From Phymorhynchus buccinoides (taxonomy: Eukaryota > Mollusca > Gastropoda > Neogastropoda > Raphitomidae), in NCBI GenBank assembly GCA_017654935.2, contig CM065694.1, positions 2,625,876 to 2,689,875 of the forward strand: DNA of 64,000 nucleotides. The letters are read 5' to 3'. The position numbers were made by a program, and so were the translations under genes. The notes under the pieces are model-generated. The model was not told the origin of the DNA, searched no databases, and saw nothing but the letters and a program-made list of their open reading frames with translations. How positions within the stretch are numbered: the stretch's first letter is position 1; each line of letters opens with the position of its first letter. Of this stretch, positions 55,047 to 64,000 are shown in pieces.

Positions 55047-55146
55047 TAAGAGACGATCCTACTGTCGGGTGATTGACTGGACTCCGGTAACTTTCAAGAA
55101 CATTTGCCACATGACGGTGAACGAAGGGAATCTGCTCTTTTATTAA
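55047..55146 (+). CDS. Possible alternative last exon of the lectin gene
   Basis: After a pyrimidine stretch ending TTTTCACAGAG, the frame that continues from exon 4's phase 2 end reads KRRSYCRVIDWTPVTFK, then NICHMTVNEGNLLFY and TAA at 55144-55146. It would add a basic 33-residue tail with two Cys beyond the usual end of the lectin domain. The acceptor would be the second AG of CAGAG. It is equally possible that exon 4 ends the gene and that this frame is chance. Confidence 0.35.
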
Positions 55147-55232
55147 AGAAAATGCAGTGTGATTTTGTTTTATGTAAAAAAAAAGTTATATCTTGAAACT
55201 GCCGCAATGAAGTCCCGCGTGATTCAACATGT

Positions 55233-55233
<1 letters not shown>

Positions 55234-55288
<55 letters not shown>

Positions 55289-55490
55289 AGAATAAGAACA
55301 AGAACAAGAACAAGAACAGAACAACGTTTTAATGAACCGGGCCACCTGCCCATGTCAAAGGGAACAGTGGGAAGGGGAAATTGTTAAATCAAACCAAAAA
55401 AGGGGAAAATCCATAACACAAAATATTAAGCAAGATATCTTCATACATAATTACACCAAGCCTCGCTTATCTGCGCAGATCATAAAGCGT

Positions 55491-55576
<86 letters not shown>

Positions 55577-55638
55577 AGTTTATTGTCAGTATGTGAGTGA
55601 GTCAGTCAGTCAGTCAATCAAGTCAGTGAATGTGTCTG

Positions 55639-55680
<42 letters not shown>
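55234..55680 (+). repeat. (GA)n and (CT)n microsatellites
   Basis: (GA)n at 55234-55285 followed by (AAGAAC)n, (GA)n at 55494-55571, and (CT)n at 55646-55680. Confidence 0.95.
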
Positions 55681-55682
<2 letters not shown>

Positions 55683-55699
55683 GTTTTATGTTCCTTCTT

Positions 55700-56467
55700 T
55701 TCCCCTTCTGTATTCAGTCTGTGCGCCCTCTTGTTCTTCTGTCAGTCTGTCAGTTCTAAACGCACTTTTTCATTGTTTTTGTTCTTCCTCTACTACCCAC
55801 AGTTTTGTGTGAAGGCTCCATTGTACAGCATGCTACCCGTGTTCTTCAAAGTTTGAATCAAACGCAACAATTGTTGATAAAGAATAATTATGTGACAGTG
55901 TGCCGTATTCCAAACACTATTTAGCAGACGACAAGTGTGCCTAACCACTTTTCCAAGTCATGCGCGCCTCGCTATATGACATCATATCTATTTTTAGACT
56001 TGTCACTTTTCAAATCGCATCATGCGACCCGGTTTTTCAAATCTCCAACGGCCTCCCCTCAAATCTCAGGCCAATTAGTAGTAATAATAAATTTATAATT
56101 TAGCCATTTTCTTCTATTTGATTGTCATTCCAATAATAAAATCTTATTGTAGTTATGCCAATCACTTTATTAGTTTGTTAATTAAGCCATTGAATGGCTG
56201 ATTTCTCCTAAAAATCTGGCAATCTAACCGGCCAAGTTATGTCACCTTATCTCAGTCTATAAAACCTATTTTATCAAAGCCATCCTTTCATAATGTTGTT
56301 ACTAAACAACTCTTTCAATGTCCTACATACAAAGTAGCTACTTTATTTGACGTCAAAACAGAACATTTGACGAAAGCTACACCGAGGCTGTGTCAACGTC
56401 ACAATCCTGACCACCGGTGTGGACTCAGTCCGAAAACCGGGTTTTCGGCTAGCTTATTTTTGTTACT
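55700..56467. other. Non-coding stretch
   Basis: AT-rich sequence without a supported gene or element. Confidence 0.5.
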
Positions 56468-57765
56468 GGTCAGGTCAGGTCAGGTCAGGTATTTGGACGA
56501 CCAGGCCTTGCAGCCTCTCAATGCGTCCTTCCTTTTGGTTAGTTTGGCAATTGCTGTGGCGGTTTTTAGCATCCATTTTGATGCACTAATCATGGATGTA
56601 CTTTAACAGGGCAATTTTTGGATCACTGTCTAGGAGGTTTTTGAATTTGTTAGTATCTGAGGCCAGTTTAGTATGTGCAGGGAGGTTGTTCCAATATTGG
56701 GTGACTCTGTTAGAAAAAAAGTTTTTTCTAATGTTAGTTCTGCTGTACCTGGTTAGGATCTTAAGTATCACTATTACGGGTTCTTATTTCGTTAGACAAG
56801 TGAAACAAGCCTTTGTTAGTATTGTCAGTGCCTTGAAGAATCTTGTAAGCATTTATCAAATCTCCCCTTAGTCTTCTGTATTTTAAAGATGGCAAGTCTA
56901 ATTTACTTAGCCTGTCCTCATAATCCAAATTTTTCATGGATTTTATCAGTTTGGTTGCTCTCCTCTGTACCTTCTCAATTGCACTGGACTGTCGTTTAAG
57001 AAAGGGATTCCAAATTATATTGCCATACTCAAGATGAGGCCGTATTAAACATTTGTAAAGATTTATGAACACCTCTTTATTTAAGTTTTTAAAACTCCTT
57101 CTGATCAAGCCCAGCATCCTACTGGCTTTATTTATCGCTGTTGTGATGTGCTTATCAAATTTGAGTTTTGAATCAAATATAACCCCTAGGTCCTTCTCCT
57201 CTGTACAAGTATCTAAAACATGCTTAGATGAGCCATGAGTAATTTCATATGCTTTACTTGGATTATTGTACCCCGCGTGCATAACCTTGCATTTTCCTGC
57301 GTTAAAATATAAATTCCACTTCTCTGACCATTCTATGAGTCTGTTAATATCGTTTTGCAGTACATCTGAATTTTGGGAACGATTATACACCTTAGTATCA
57401 TCTGCAAATATCTTACATGCACTTTGTATGTCTTCTGGGAGATCATTTATAAAAACTGTAAAAAGTACTGGGCCCAGGATGCTACCCTGGGGAATACCAC
57501 TTAAAACATCGGTGTTAGAAGACTGTTTTGTTCCCACCCGCACTCTTTGAGATCTTCCCTTCAGAAAGTTTTTAACCCACGTTAATATGTTTCCTGTTAT
57601 CCCGTAAGCTTCCAGTTTAAGAAGTAGCCTTTCGTGCGGCACAGAATCAAAGGCCTTTCTAAAATCTAAGTAAATAATATCAAATGCCTCTTTGTCCTCT
57701 AAAAGTTGGGTTAAATCGTCCATCACATCTAACAACTGGGTCATACAAGAAACACTGGACAATAC
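56468..57765 (-). mobile_element. 5'-truncated LINE of the CR1/Jockey type
   Basis: Reading leftward, a reverse transcriptase frame begins abruptly near 57762, passes the frameshift at about 56765 and ends at 56586. It is followed by a short 3' region ending in four to five ACCTG units (56468-56490), like the short tandem tails of CR1-type LINEs. The endonuclease half is missing, as expected of incomplete reverse transcription. Confidence 0.85.
56586..57762 (-). pseudogene. LINE reverse transcriptase, truncated and frameshifted
   Basis: The enzyme copies its own RNA into DNA at the insertion site. Seen from the left of the protein: FDIIYLDFRKAFDSVPHERL (motif A with both Asp), SGIPQGSILGPVLF (motif B), FADDTKVY (catalytic FADD box), then EEKDLGVIFDSKLKF and the thumb-like tail RPHLEYGNIIWNPF. 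The frame stops after RTRNSD at about 56761. The expected continuation, RTNIRKNFFSNRVTQYWNNL, is in another frame from 56771 to 56586. The N-terminal endonuclease and finger start are absent. It is an inactive copy on the opposite strand to the lectin gene. Confidence 0.9.
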
Positions 57766-59702
57766 TGGACATTGAATGCTAATTATATTTTAACTGTGTC
57801 ATCTAACATAGTGACATAGTATATGTATAGAAAGGTAGTACTTTAGTGTATTAATCCATTATGAAAGATCGGTGTAATGTGGTATGAGTTTAGATAAATT
57901 AATTATTTAGTAGCTTGAACCTGTTTCAGTGGGGTCTAAAATACAAGGTTTTTCATAATTATTATAAATATATAGTTAGATCTCCTTATTATAATAGTAG
58001 TCAGAATAGAGCTTAGTTCATCCTCTTTCTTCTCATATACAACATGCCAGGGTTTAGTGATTAGTGGCATAGATATCTGTGTTGTACAAAACCAAACAAA
58101 CACAGATCTGGTCACTCTCGCCACCCACAGAGCCATTTTCGCTACATCCAGCGACTGCTGTCCTTGCGGTCCGGCTCTCGAGCATATATATAAAAAGTGC
58201 CCAAAATCTGGGTACACACTTTTTCAATCAACAAATTAATAATTTAGCACTAGGTTTATAGATTTTCGTCTGCTCGATCTCGGCCTGCCTTCTCATTCAT
58301 GCTGTTGATGTGAATCTACAGTGACTACTGTAAGTACTGATGTTTGAACTATGCTTTGATGTATTTTTATGTTTGTTAACAGCAGGAAGTCCAACTTTGT
58401 TTACTTTTTGCCGAACTTATGACGTTCGAGTTTGCCGTGAATCTATGTGATGATCTAGATCAACACACAAAAGACACTGCCGTTTTGACACTGCTGTTAA
58501 CGGTTGCTTAGACACTGCCGTTTCAACACTGCTGTTAACGGTTGTTTAGGCATTGCCGTTGTACACTGCTATTCCCGTCACTGAACCATCGTGACGTCAG
58601 TTCATTCATAAATATAACGGCACTAGGCCAAAGTTTATGTTGAGAGACTGAAAATTAGAACATTCCGATCGTTCTGGTCTATCCTCACACCCACTCGTGT
58701 GTGACGTCAGTCTACTGCGTGTAAGCAATGAAGGGGCACTTCACCCACATTATATTGTTTAAAGGCCTAACTTGCTCATTTTTATGCTATTAATACTATT
58801 GCAGACATTATATTGTTTAAAGGCCTAACTTGCTCTTTTCCATGTTACATTGTATTAATATTATTGATCTAGGCTTATACCATGCTATGGTGTAGGCCTA
58901 CTTTGCAATAGTTTCATTCATAGGCCTAGGTGTGTGTGCTAGGCCTAGTATGGTGTTGTGTTAATACTGATACTATAGTATTAACAAGGCATTCCTTTTT
59001 GGTTGAGTTTCTTGCTACTTCAATGCTAAACTCTCAATAGGCCTACATTTGCCTTTAGTCAGTTTCCCACTACAAACTGATCTCGTTCAGTTTACTGTGA
59101 TGTGTAGTCTATTTTTAGTAACACAGCAGATGATGATGTCAGTGTTACAATACTTGGTTTGGGTTAACTCACATGAACTCAAATGTTTGTGTATGGGTTA
59201 AGCAAGCATAGGGTCAGGTAAAACCGACCTATGTTATGTTTCCAAACCCCAACTAGGCTTGTGTCAGTGTCAGTTTAATCATGCCATTTAAGTCATAAAG
59301 TGAGCTCCTTCCACTGCTGTGACTGTCTATTACCTCATGTTATTTTAGCATTGAGTGCTATGGCACAAGGCCTACAATCATACTTAATCATTGTTATTTC
59401 TTGTTTATATTTATGTGTATATTTTATATTGTTGCAGGATGTAATCTCTGCACTGTCTTCCTAGGTCTTCCTAGGTCTTCCTTAGTATTTCCTAGTACCC
59501 AAATAAACAAAAGCTAAAACAACTGTCTGGTTTCCTCTATATGTTCCTGGTCTGCGCGGAGTGTGCCTATCTTCACCCTCCAATCCTTATCCCTCATCAA
59601 CTCTTCCCTATCCTTATCCCTTTACCCCCTTACCACCCCCATTACAATTATAAAGCTTCCAATTATAATTATGTAAAGTCACGTCGTCTGAGCAGACTAT
59701 TA
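57766..59702. other. 1.9 kb without a gene, minor repeats
   Basis: A 38-bp motif (GACACTGCCGTTTTGACAC then GCTGTTAACGGTTG) repeats about 2.5 times at 58476-58575. ATTATATTGTTTAAAGGCCT recurs at 58748 and 58806. No supported coding frame. Confidence 0.55.
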
Positions 59703-59858
59703 AGGGCCAGCCACACGTCCACTAAAATCGCACGACTGTTACGATACGATTCGATCACGTGGTCTCCAAGAACAAATTAATGTGACTCACGCTTCGAAAC
59801 CACGTGATCGAATCGTATCGTACAGTCGTGCGATTTTAGTGGACGTGTGGCTGACCCT
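59703..59858. mobile_element. Harbinger-like foldback MITE, near-perfect palindrome
   Basis: AGGGCCAGCCACACGTCCAC at the left pairs with GTGGACGTGTGGCTGACCCT at the right; arms of about 62 bp match almost base for base around a loop of about 30 bp. Both sides have TTA (59700-59702 and 59859-59861), the 3-bp TWA target duplication typical of PIF/Harbinger elements. It is 156 bp and non-coding. Confidence 0.7.
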
Positions 59859-60059
59859 TTAGAGACTCGAGGGATTAACCCACACGTCCAAATCCGCCCA
59901 ATTGTAGTCGTACGACTACCCAACTGTGACGATGGCTGTAAGGCATCATTCTGATGAAACACTACTGTCTACATGAATCTGATGAAATCCTACTAGCTTC
60001 GTTTACTATATTTATGTCGGCCCCAATGCACGAACTAGGTCTACGCAATAGTTTTCAAT

Positions 60060-60275
60060 CAGCTAAAATGCACGTGCTATTTTAGAAAATGCGCGTGAAG
60101 TTTCTGTAAATTACACTGTGCGTGAAAAAAAATAATGCGCAGGTAATTTTCTAAAAATAGTGAAATGTACGTGTAAAAAATGTGCATGCATAGATACACG
60201 TGCAATTTTCTAAAAATAGTAAAATGCAAGTGCAATTTTATTAAATGTGCGTGCAATTTTGTAAATGTACGTGCT
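60060..60275 (+). repeat. Imperfect repeats of an AATGCACGTGCAATTTT-like word
   Basis: Words like ATGCACGTGCTATTTT, TGCGCGTGAAGTTTC and CACGTGCAATTTTCTAAAA recur about seven times at roughly 30-bp spacing. CACGTG is an E-box-type palindrome. Non-coding. Confidence 0.55.
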
Positions 60276-60397
60276 TTGATGCCATTTCGTCCTCGTCCTT
60301 TTTTAAGTCTTGCGAGAACGAGATTGATAATGGCACCCCTGGATCAATGTTAGGGCCCTAGTGTATTTGTTGTTGTTGACTGGTCCGTTAATATTTA

Positions 60398-60850
60398 GTG
60401 AAATGTTTTTTTGGGGACCAATTATACAAGAGCTTGTCACCTAATATATTTCCGCAAACATTTTGTAAAATGGTTTCATACATCCCACGCGCCATCAGGG
60501 AGTGGAACAGCCTGGACGATAGAGTTGTTTCTGCTGCGTCAGTGGAGGAATTTAAAACCCTCCTCCAACTGACCACTGAAAAGAAGTAAACAGCACCCCC
60601 CCTCCCCCCCCCATCCCCACCCCTTCCGCCTGCTACCTCTGCTCCCACTTCCCCCCCTTCATCCCCTCCCCCTCCCATATCCCCCATCTTTCATGGAAGT
60701 ACAGAAGAAGGGAAAGGAAAAAAAAGAAAGGTGAAGAAAATTAGTTAGTAATATAGGTTGCTGCTACTTGGCATCATGCAGACTGCACGCTGAACGGGCG
60801 CTGGCTGGCCAGGTTTAACCCCCCCCCCAAAAAAAAAAAAAAACAACAAA
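60398..60850 (+). mobile_element. LINE 3' end fragment
   Basis: A frame of 63 codons (60398-60589) includes MVSYIPRAIREWNSLDDRVV and SVEEFKTLL, the pattern found at the C-terminus of many LINE reverse transcriptases (FPR-I-WN-LP-VV-A-S-FK). It is followed by a C-rich 3' region and an A-rich tail near 60828-60850. Only the last part of the element is present. It is unrelated in orientation to the LINE at 56.5-57.8 kb. Confidence 0.6.
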
Positions 60851-61620
60851 AAGATTAGGGTGTGCTCTCCCCTAGTTTCGTTGATGAATATGCCACGATG
60901 TGGCCCTATCAACTATATATGCAGATGCAGATCCCCTTTGGCGCAAACGTTGTGCGCGCGCAGAACGACCTCCCGTGAAACTCGTCCTTATGGGGGCCTG
61001 AACTGGACCGTTCGCAAACATCCTATACTATTACCCAGTCCAGCTAGTCTATCGTGTGGCCTTGAGAACGGACAGCGTTACACATCTTCGCACCACAGTA
61101 CATGCTTAGCCTACACTCAGTCTTTACAAACGCGTACAGAGGTTCAAGGCACTCGTAGTGTCCACAAAATCGAGGTTCTTTTTTTTTAGAAAGGTGTGCC
61201 TTTTCCCTTAACATACTCCTTGGGAATTTGTTGCTGAGTGCTACAAGTTTTACAGGTACGTTGCCAAAACATATTTAGGCTATTTTAGTACTATTTCTAT
61301 TACTGCTGCTGTTAATTGCTGCTACTACTGCTACTAATAGTATATATTTCTTCGATAACCGATAATTATATTTGTTAACACCCTAAAAGCCGCCTCAAAC
61401 TATTCGACCTTTTGGTCGAAAGAAAATGCAGTCAACTCTTGTCGATTAATGGCGGCCATATGCCGTCCTCACACTATCAGCAAGATTGGCTGCTTTCCCA
61501 CGACAGCCTGAGAGAGGTTGAAAGGAAATGACGCAGTCGCCAATGGTCAACTTAGGACGCTGCTTTGACCGCCAGGGGGCAATCAAACCAGTAGGGGCTT
61601 AGCGCGTGATATTCTTAGTT
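60851..61620. other. Non-coding stretch
   Basis: A 109-codon plus frame at 60860-61189 has no motif or splice context. No gene is called. Confidence 0.5.
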
Positions 61621-61625
61621 GGTGG

Positions 61626-61673
61626 TAGTGAGAGAGAGAGAGAGAGAGAGAGAGAGGGGGAGATGAGTCCTTC

Positions 61674-61714
<41 letters not shown>

Positions 61715-61991
61715 ATCTTGCCATTTTTGTGTTGCTGTCCAGCCTAACCTTGAGCAAACGAATACTATAATTTATTACGATGCGGGTACTAGATGGATGG
61801 TTTGTTAGTATGCTATTGTTTTTTATTCCTAGAAAATAATATTATATGCTCGCAATGATGTTGGATGATTGGTTTGTTTGTTGTCCATTGTTTATTCTAT
61901 TATAACATGGAATAATACATGCTTGCAAGGATGTAGGTTCTGGATTGCTAGTATGTTAGTAAAATGGTGTGTGTGTGTGTGCGAGGGATAT

Positions 61992-62043
<52 letters not shown>

Positions 62044-62072
62044 TCCTGAGAGAGAGTGAGTGTGAGTATGTG

Positions 62073-62152
<80 letters not shown>
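61626..62152 (+). repeat. (GA)n and (CT)n microsatellites
   Basis: (GA)n at 61628-61656, (CT)n at 61674-61714, (GA)n at 61994-62039 and 62078-62152. Confidence 0.95.
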
Positions 62153-62154
<2 letters not shown>

Positions 62155-63214
62155 TGTGTGAGTAAGTGTTTATACATGTATCCATGGGTAAATGTATAAG
62201 TGTGTAGGTGTGTATGGGATACATGTATTAAGGAAGCTGTTTACTGGGAAGAAAGTAGAAAAGGTAAAGGAGAAATGTTGTAAGAATAGAATTATTAAGT
62301 TATATTTTTCATTTATTCCAGTGTTGTCTACCTTGAATGTTAAATGGTTAAATGTTAAATGGTTGTTCCCCCCTTGCCATAAAGCCCGTTCTTAACTGAG
62401 CGAACTCTAGTTCGTCAAACCTGGTTCGCCGGACATGTGATCGTGTACGAATAGGAATATCAAACCATTACGATCAGTACGGACAAGTTCGGAGGTTTGG
62501 ATGATTTGACAAACTTTTGTCCTACTTCTTAATCGAATTATAATGAGATGCATACGTCACCACGAACTCAGCGGAAGTTGTCTTGGTCGTCAGGTCAGAT
62601 TATTCAAGATGGCTGCACACAACAGCGCGATTATATGGATTTCAACGATCATTTAAACTGATATATTGATCAAGCTTGTCTTCGAAGTCAGCTATGGAAA
62701 AGAATCACTTGACGTCAAAAGGTGCCGGGAGGAGTTATCGTTGCTTGGATTCGGTATCCTCGACTGTTTCCGTGAGAACACTCGACATGATGAGTTTCGG
62801 GTTTACCGTCAGCAGGCCTATGTCATAAATATTATGTTCGTTCTTGACTTTCTCACTTTCTCTTCGGCTTAGGCCTAGGCCTACCGCGTTATCGCTAGAT
62901 CAAACACCAGACTGGGGAAAATATTAATGATCAGCAATCAAAATAAGTTTAAGATGGTGTGAAAGACACGTGTGTGTAAGGATGAACCGAGAAAACACTG
63001 TGACACAGGAGATACTTAATGATACTAGTCTAGAGGATCGTGTGGAAACGAAAGGAACACAGCTTCGGCTGAAAGATAATTATTAGGTCTACCTTTGATT
63101 CTAACCTCTGATTCTAACACAAACTAGGCCTACAGATAATGTATTCTGACAACTTTGTCAGTTTGTGAATGGTAGGCTGTGTATGGAGTTGTCAAATCTA
63201 GGCCTATATCAGTG

Positions 63215-63245
<31 letters not shown>

Positions 63246-63845
63246 AGTCTTTGTCTCTCTCTCTTCCTGGTGTTTGGGTGTGGATGTGATCTGTAAATAT
63301 TGGCATAATGTGTGTTCTTGCACAAAAAAGGTATAGGCCTACATTTATTTTGAAGGGTACAAATAAAAGCTACAGTGCTGTACTACTACACTATAATATG
63401 CCTACATCAAGGCTATATTTATTATGCAGGGGGGAATGAAAGATAGTGTGTTGACATTGACTTGTATTGACACAAAACAATGCAAGATTGCACATTAACA
63501 TACTGACAACCAGTGATTGACATAGTGTGCAGCTAATTAACAATTCTCAGCAGAATTATTCCTGCAGAACAGCTGTAGTGTTTACCCACAATGGGGAAGA
63601 AATGACACTTAAGTAAAAATTGTGACCATGTCAATCAATCACTCAGTTTATATTGCACTGATCAACATGTGCCCTAATGTTATGTGATACCAATAAATAA
63701 TTTGTATTTTAGAATTCGGATTTGTTCTTGAGAATCTTGTGGTTGTTTTGTAATGTCAAGAATTTACAACCACACACACACAAAAACAACAACAATAAAA
63801 CAGTTGACAGTTGACAAGATTAAAAGCCAGCATTTGTCTGCATGT
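62153..63845. other. 1.7 kb without a supported gene
   Basis: AT-rich DNA with (CT)n at 63214-63243. A 68-codon plus frame at 62666-62872 (LDVKRCREELSLLGFGILDC) looks somewhat protein-like but lacks any splice or family support. Confidence 0.5.
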
Positions 63846-63885
<40 letters not shown>

Positions 63886-63965
63886 ACATACACATACACT
63901 GACACACACACACATATACACACACACTGATACACACACATACTGACACACACACATACACGCAC
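63846..63965 (+). repeat. (AC)n microsatellite with CTGACA/CATA interruptions
   Basis: AC tracts interrupted by CTGACATA and CTGATA words, reaching close to the window end. Confidence 0.95.
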
Positions 63966-64000
63966 GCATACCTGTGATGTTCCAAGGCCCTGGTCATAGA

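Noticed and set aside
54141..55146. Several frames over 200 codons on both strands, rich in Cys/Val, Thr/His, Pro or Gly
   Set aside because: They cross GT/AC microsatellites and the G/C-rich foldback repeat; only the last 33 codons were kept as a possible exon.

Overview
The window is animal nuclear DNA. It has split genes with GT-AG introns, dense (AC)n and (GA)n microsatellites, many foldback DNA elements, fragments of LINE and Tc1-type transposons, and one complete-length Polinton (Maverick) virus-like transposon. A secreted C-type lectin with an N-terminal coiled coil, long arrays of short tandem repeats and the general repeat style fit a marine invertebrate. A mollusc is most likely, but the species cannot be named from sequence alone.

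Layout. Bases 1-8,000 are non-coding and hold copies of a TACCGTATTTT foldback element, a pogo-like MITE, a 1.35-kb hAT-like element and microsatellites. Bases 8,085-32,780 are dominated by six unrelated tandem arrays with units of about 125, 102, 61, 86, 42 and 57 bp. The 102-bp array alone covers almost 7 kb. Repeat copies here differ by many single-base insertions, which looks like uncorrected long-read sequence, so genes in this part cannot be called reliably. Two short exon-like segments, at 19,747 and 26,052, stand out. The part ends at a 500-base run of N (32,795-33,294).

From 33.5 to 55.1 kb lies one host gene for a secreted C-type lectin. Exon 1 encodes a signal peptide and coiled coil, and exons 2-4 encode the lectin domain, with a possible exon 5. 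Exon phases agree at every junction. The first intron carries a TA-flanked MITE, and inside that MITE sits a 14.46-kb Polinton with terminal inverted repeats of about 0.7 kb.

The Polinton encodes protein-primed DNA polymerase B, a retroviral-type integrase, a double jelly-roll major capsid protein, an FtsK/HerA-type packaging ATPase and several small membrane or coiled-coil proteins. Polymerase and integrase are open throughout. The capsid protein, the ATPase and three or four accessory genes carry frameshifts, in-frame stops or a small duplication. No maturation protease was found. The copy could still encode replication and integration enzymes but does not look able to make particles.

Bases 55.2-64 kb contain a 5'-truncated LINE on the minus strand, a second LINE 3' fragment, a Harbinger-like foldback MITE and more microsatellites, with no convincing host gene.
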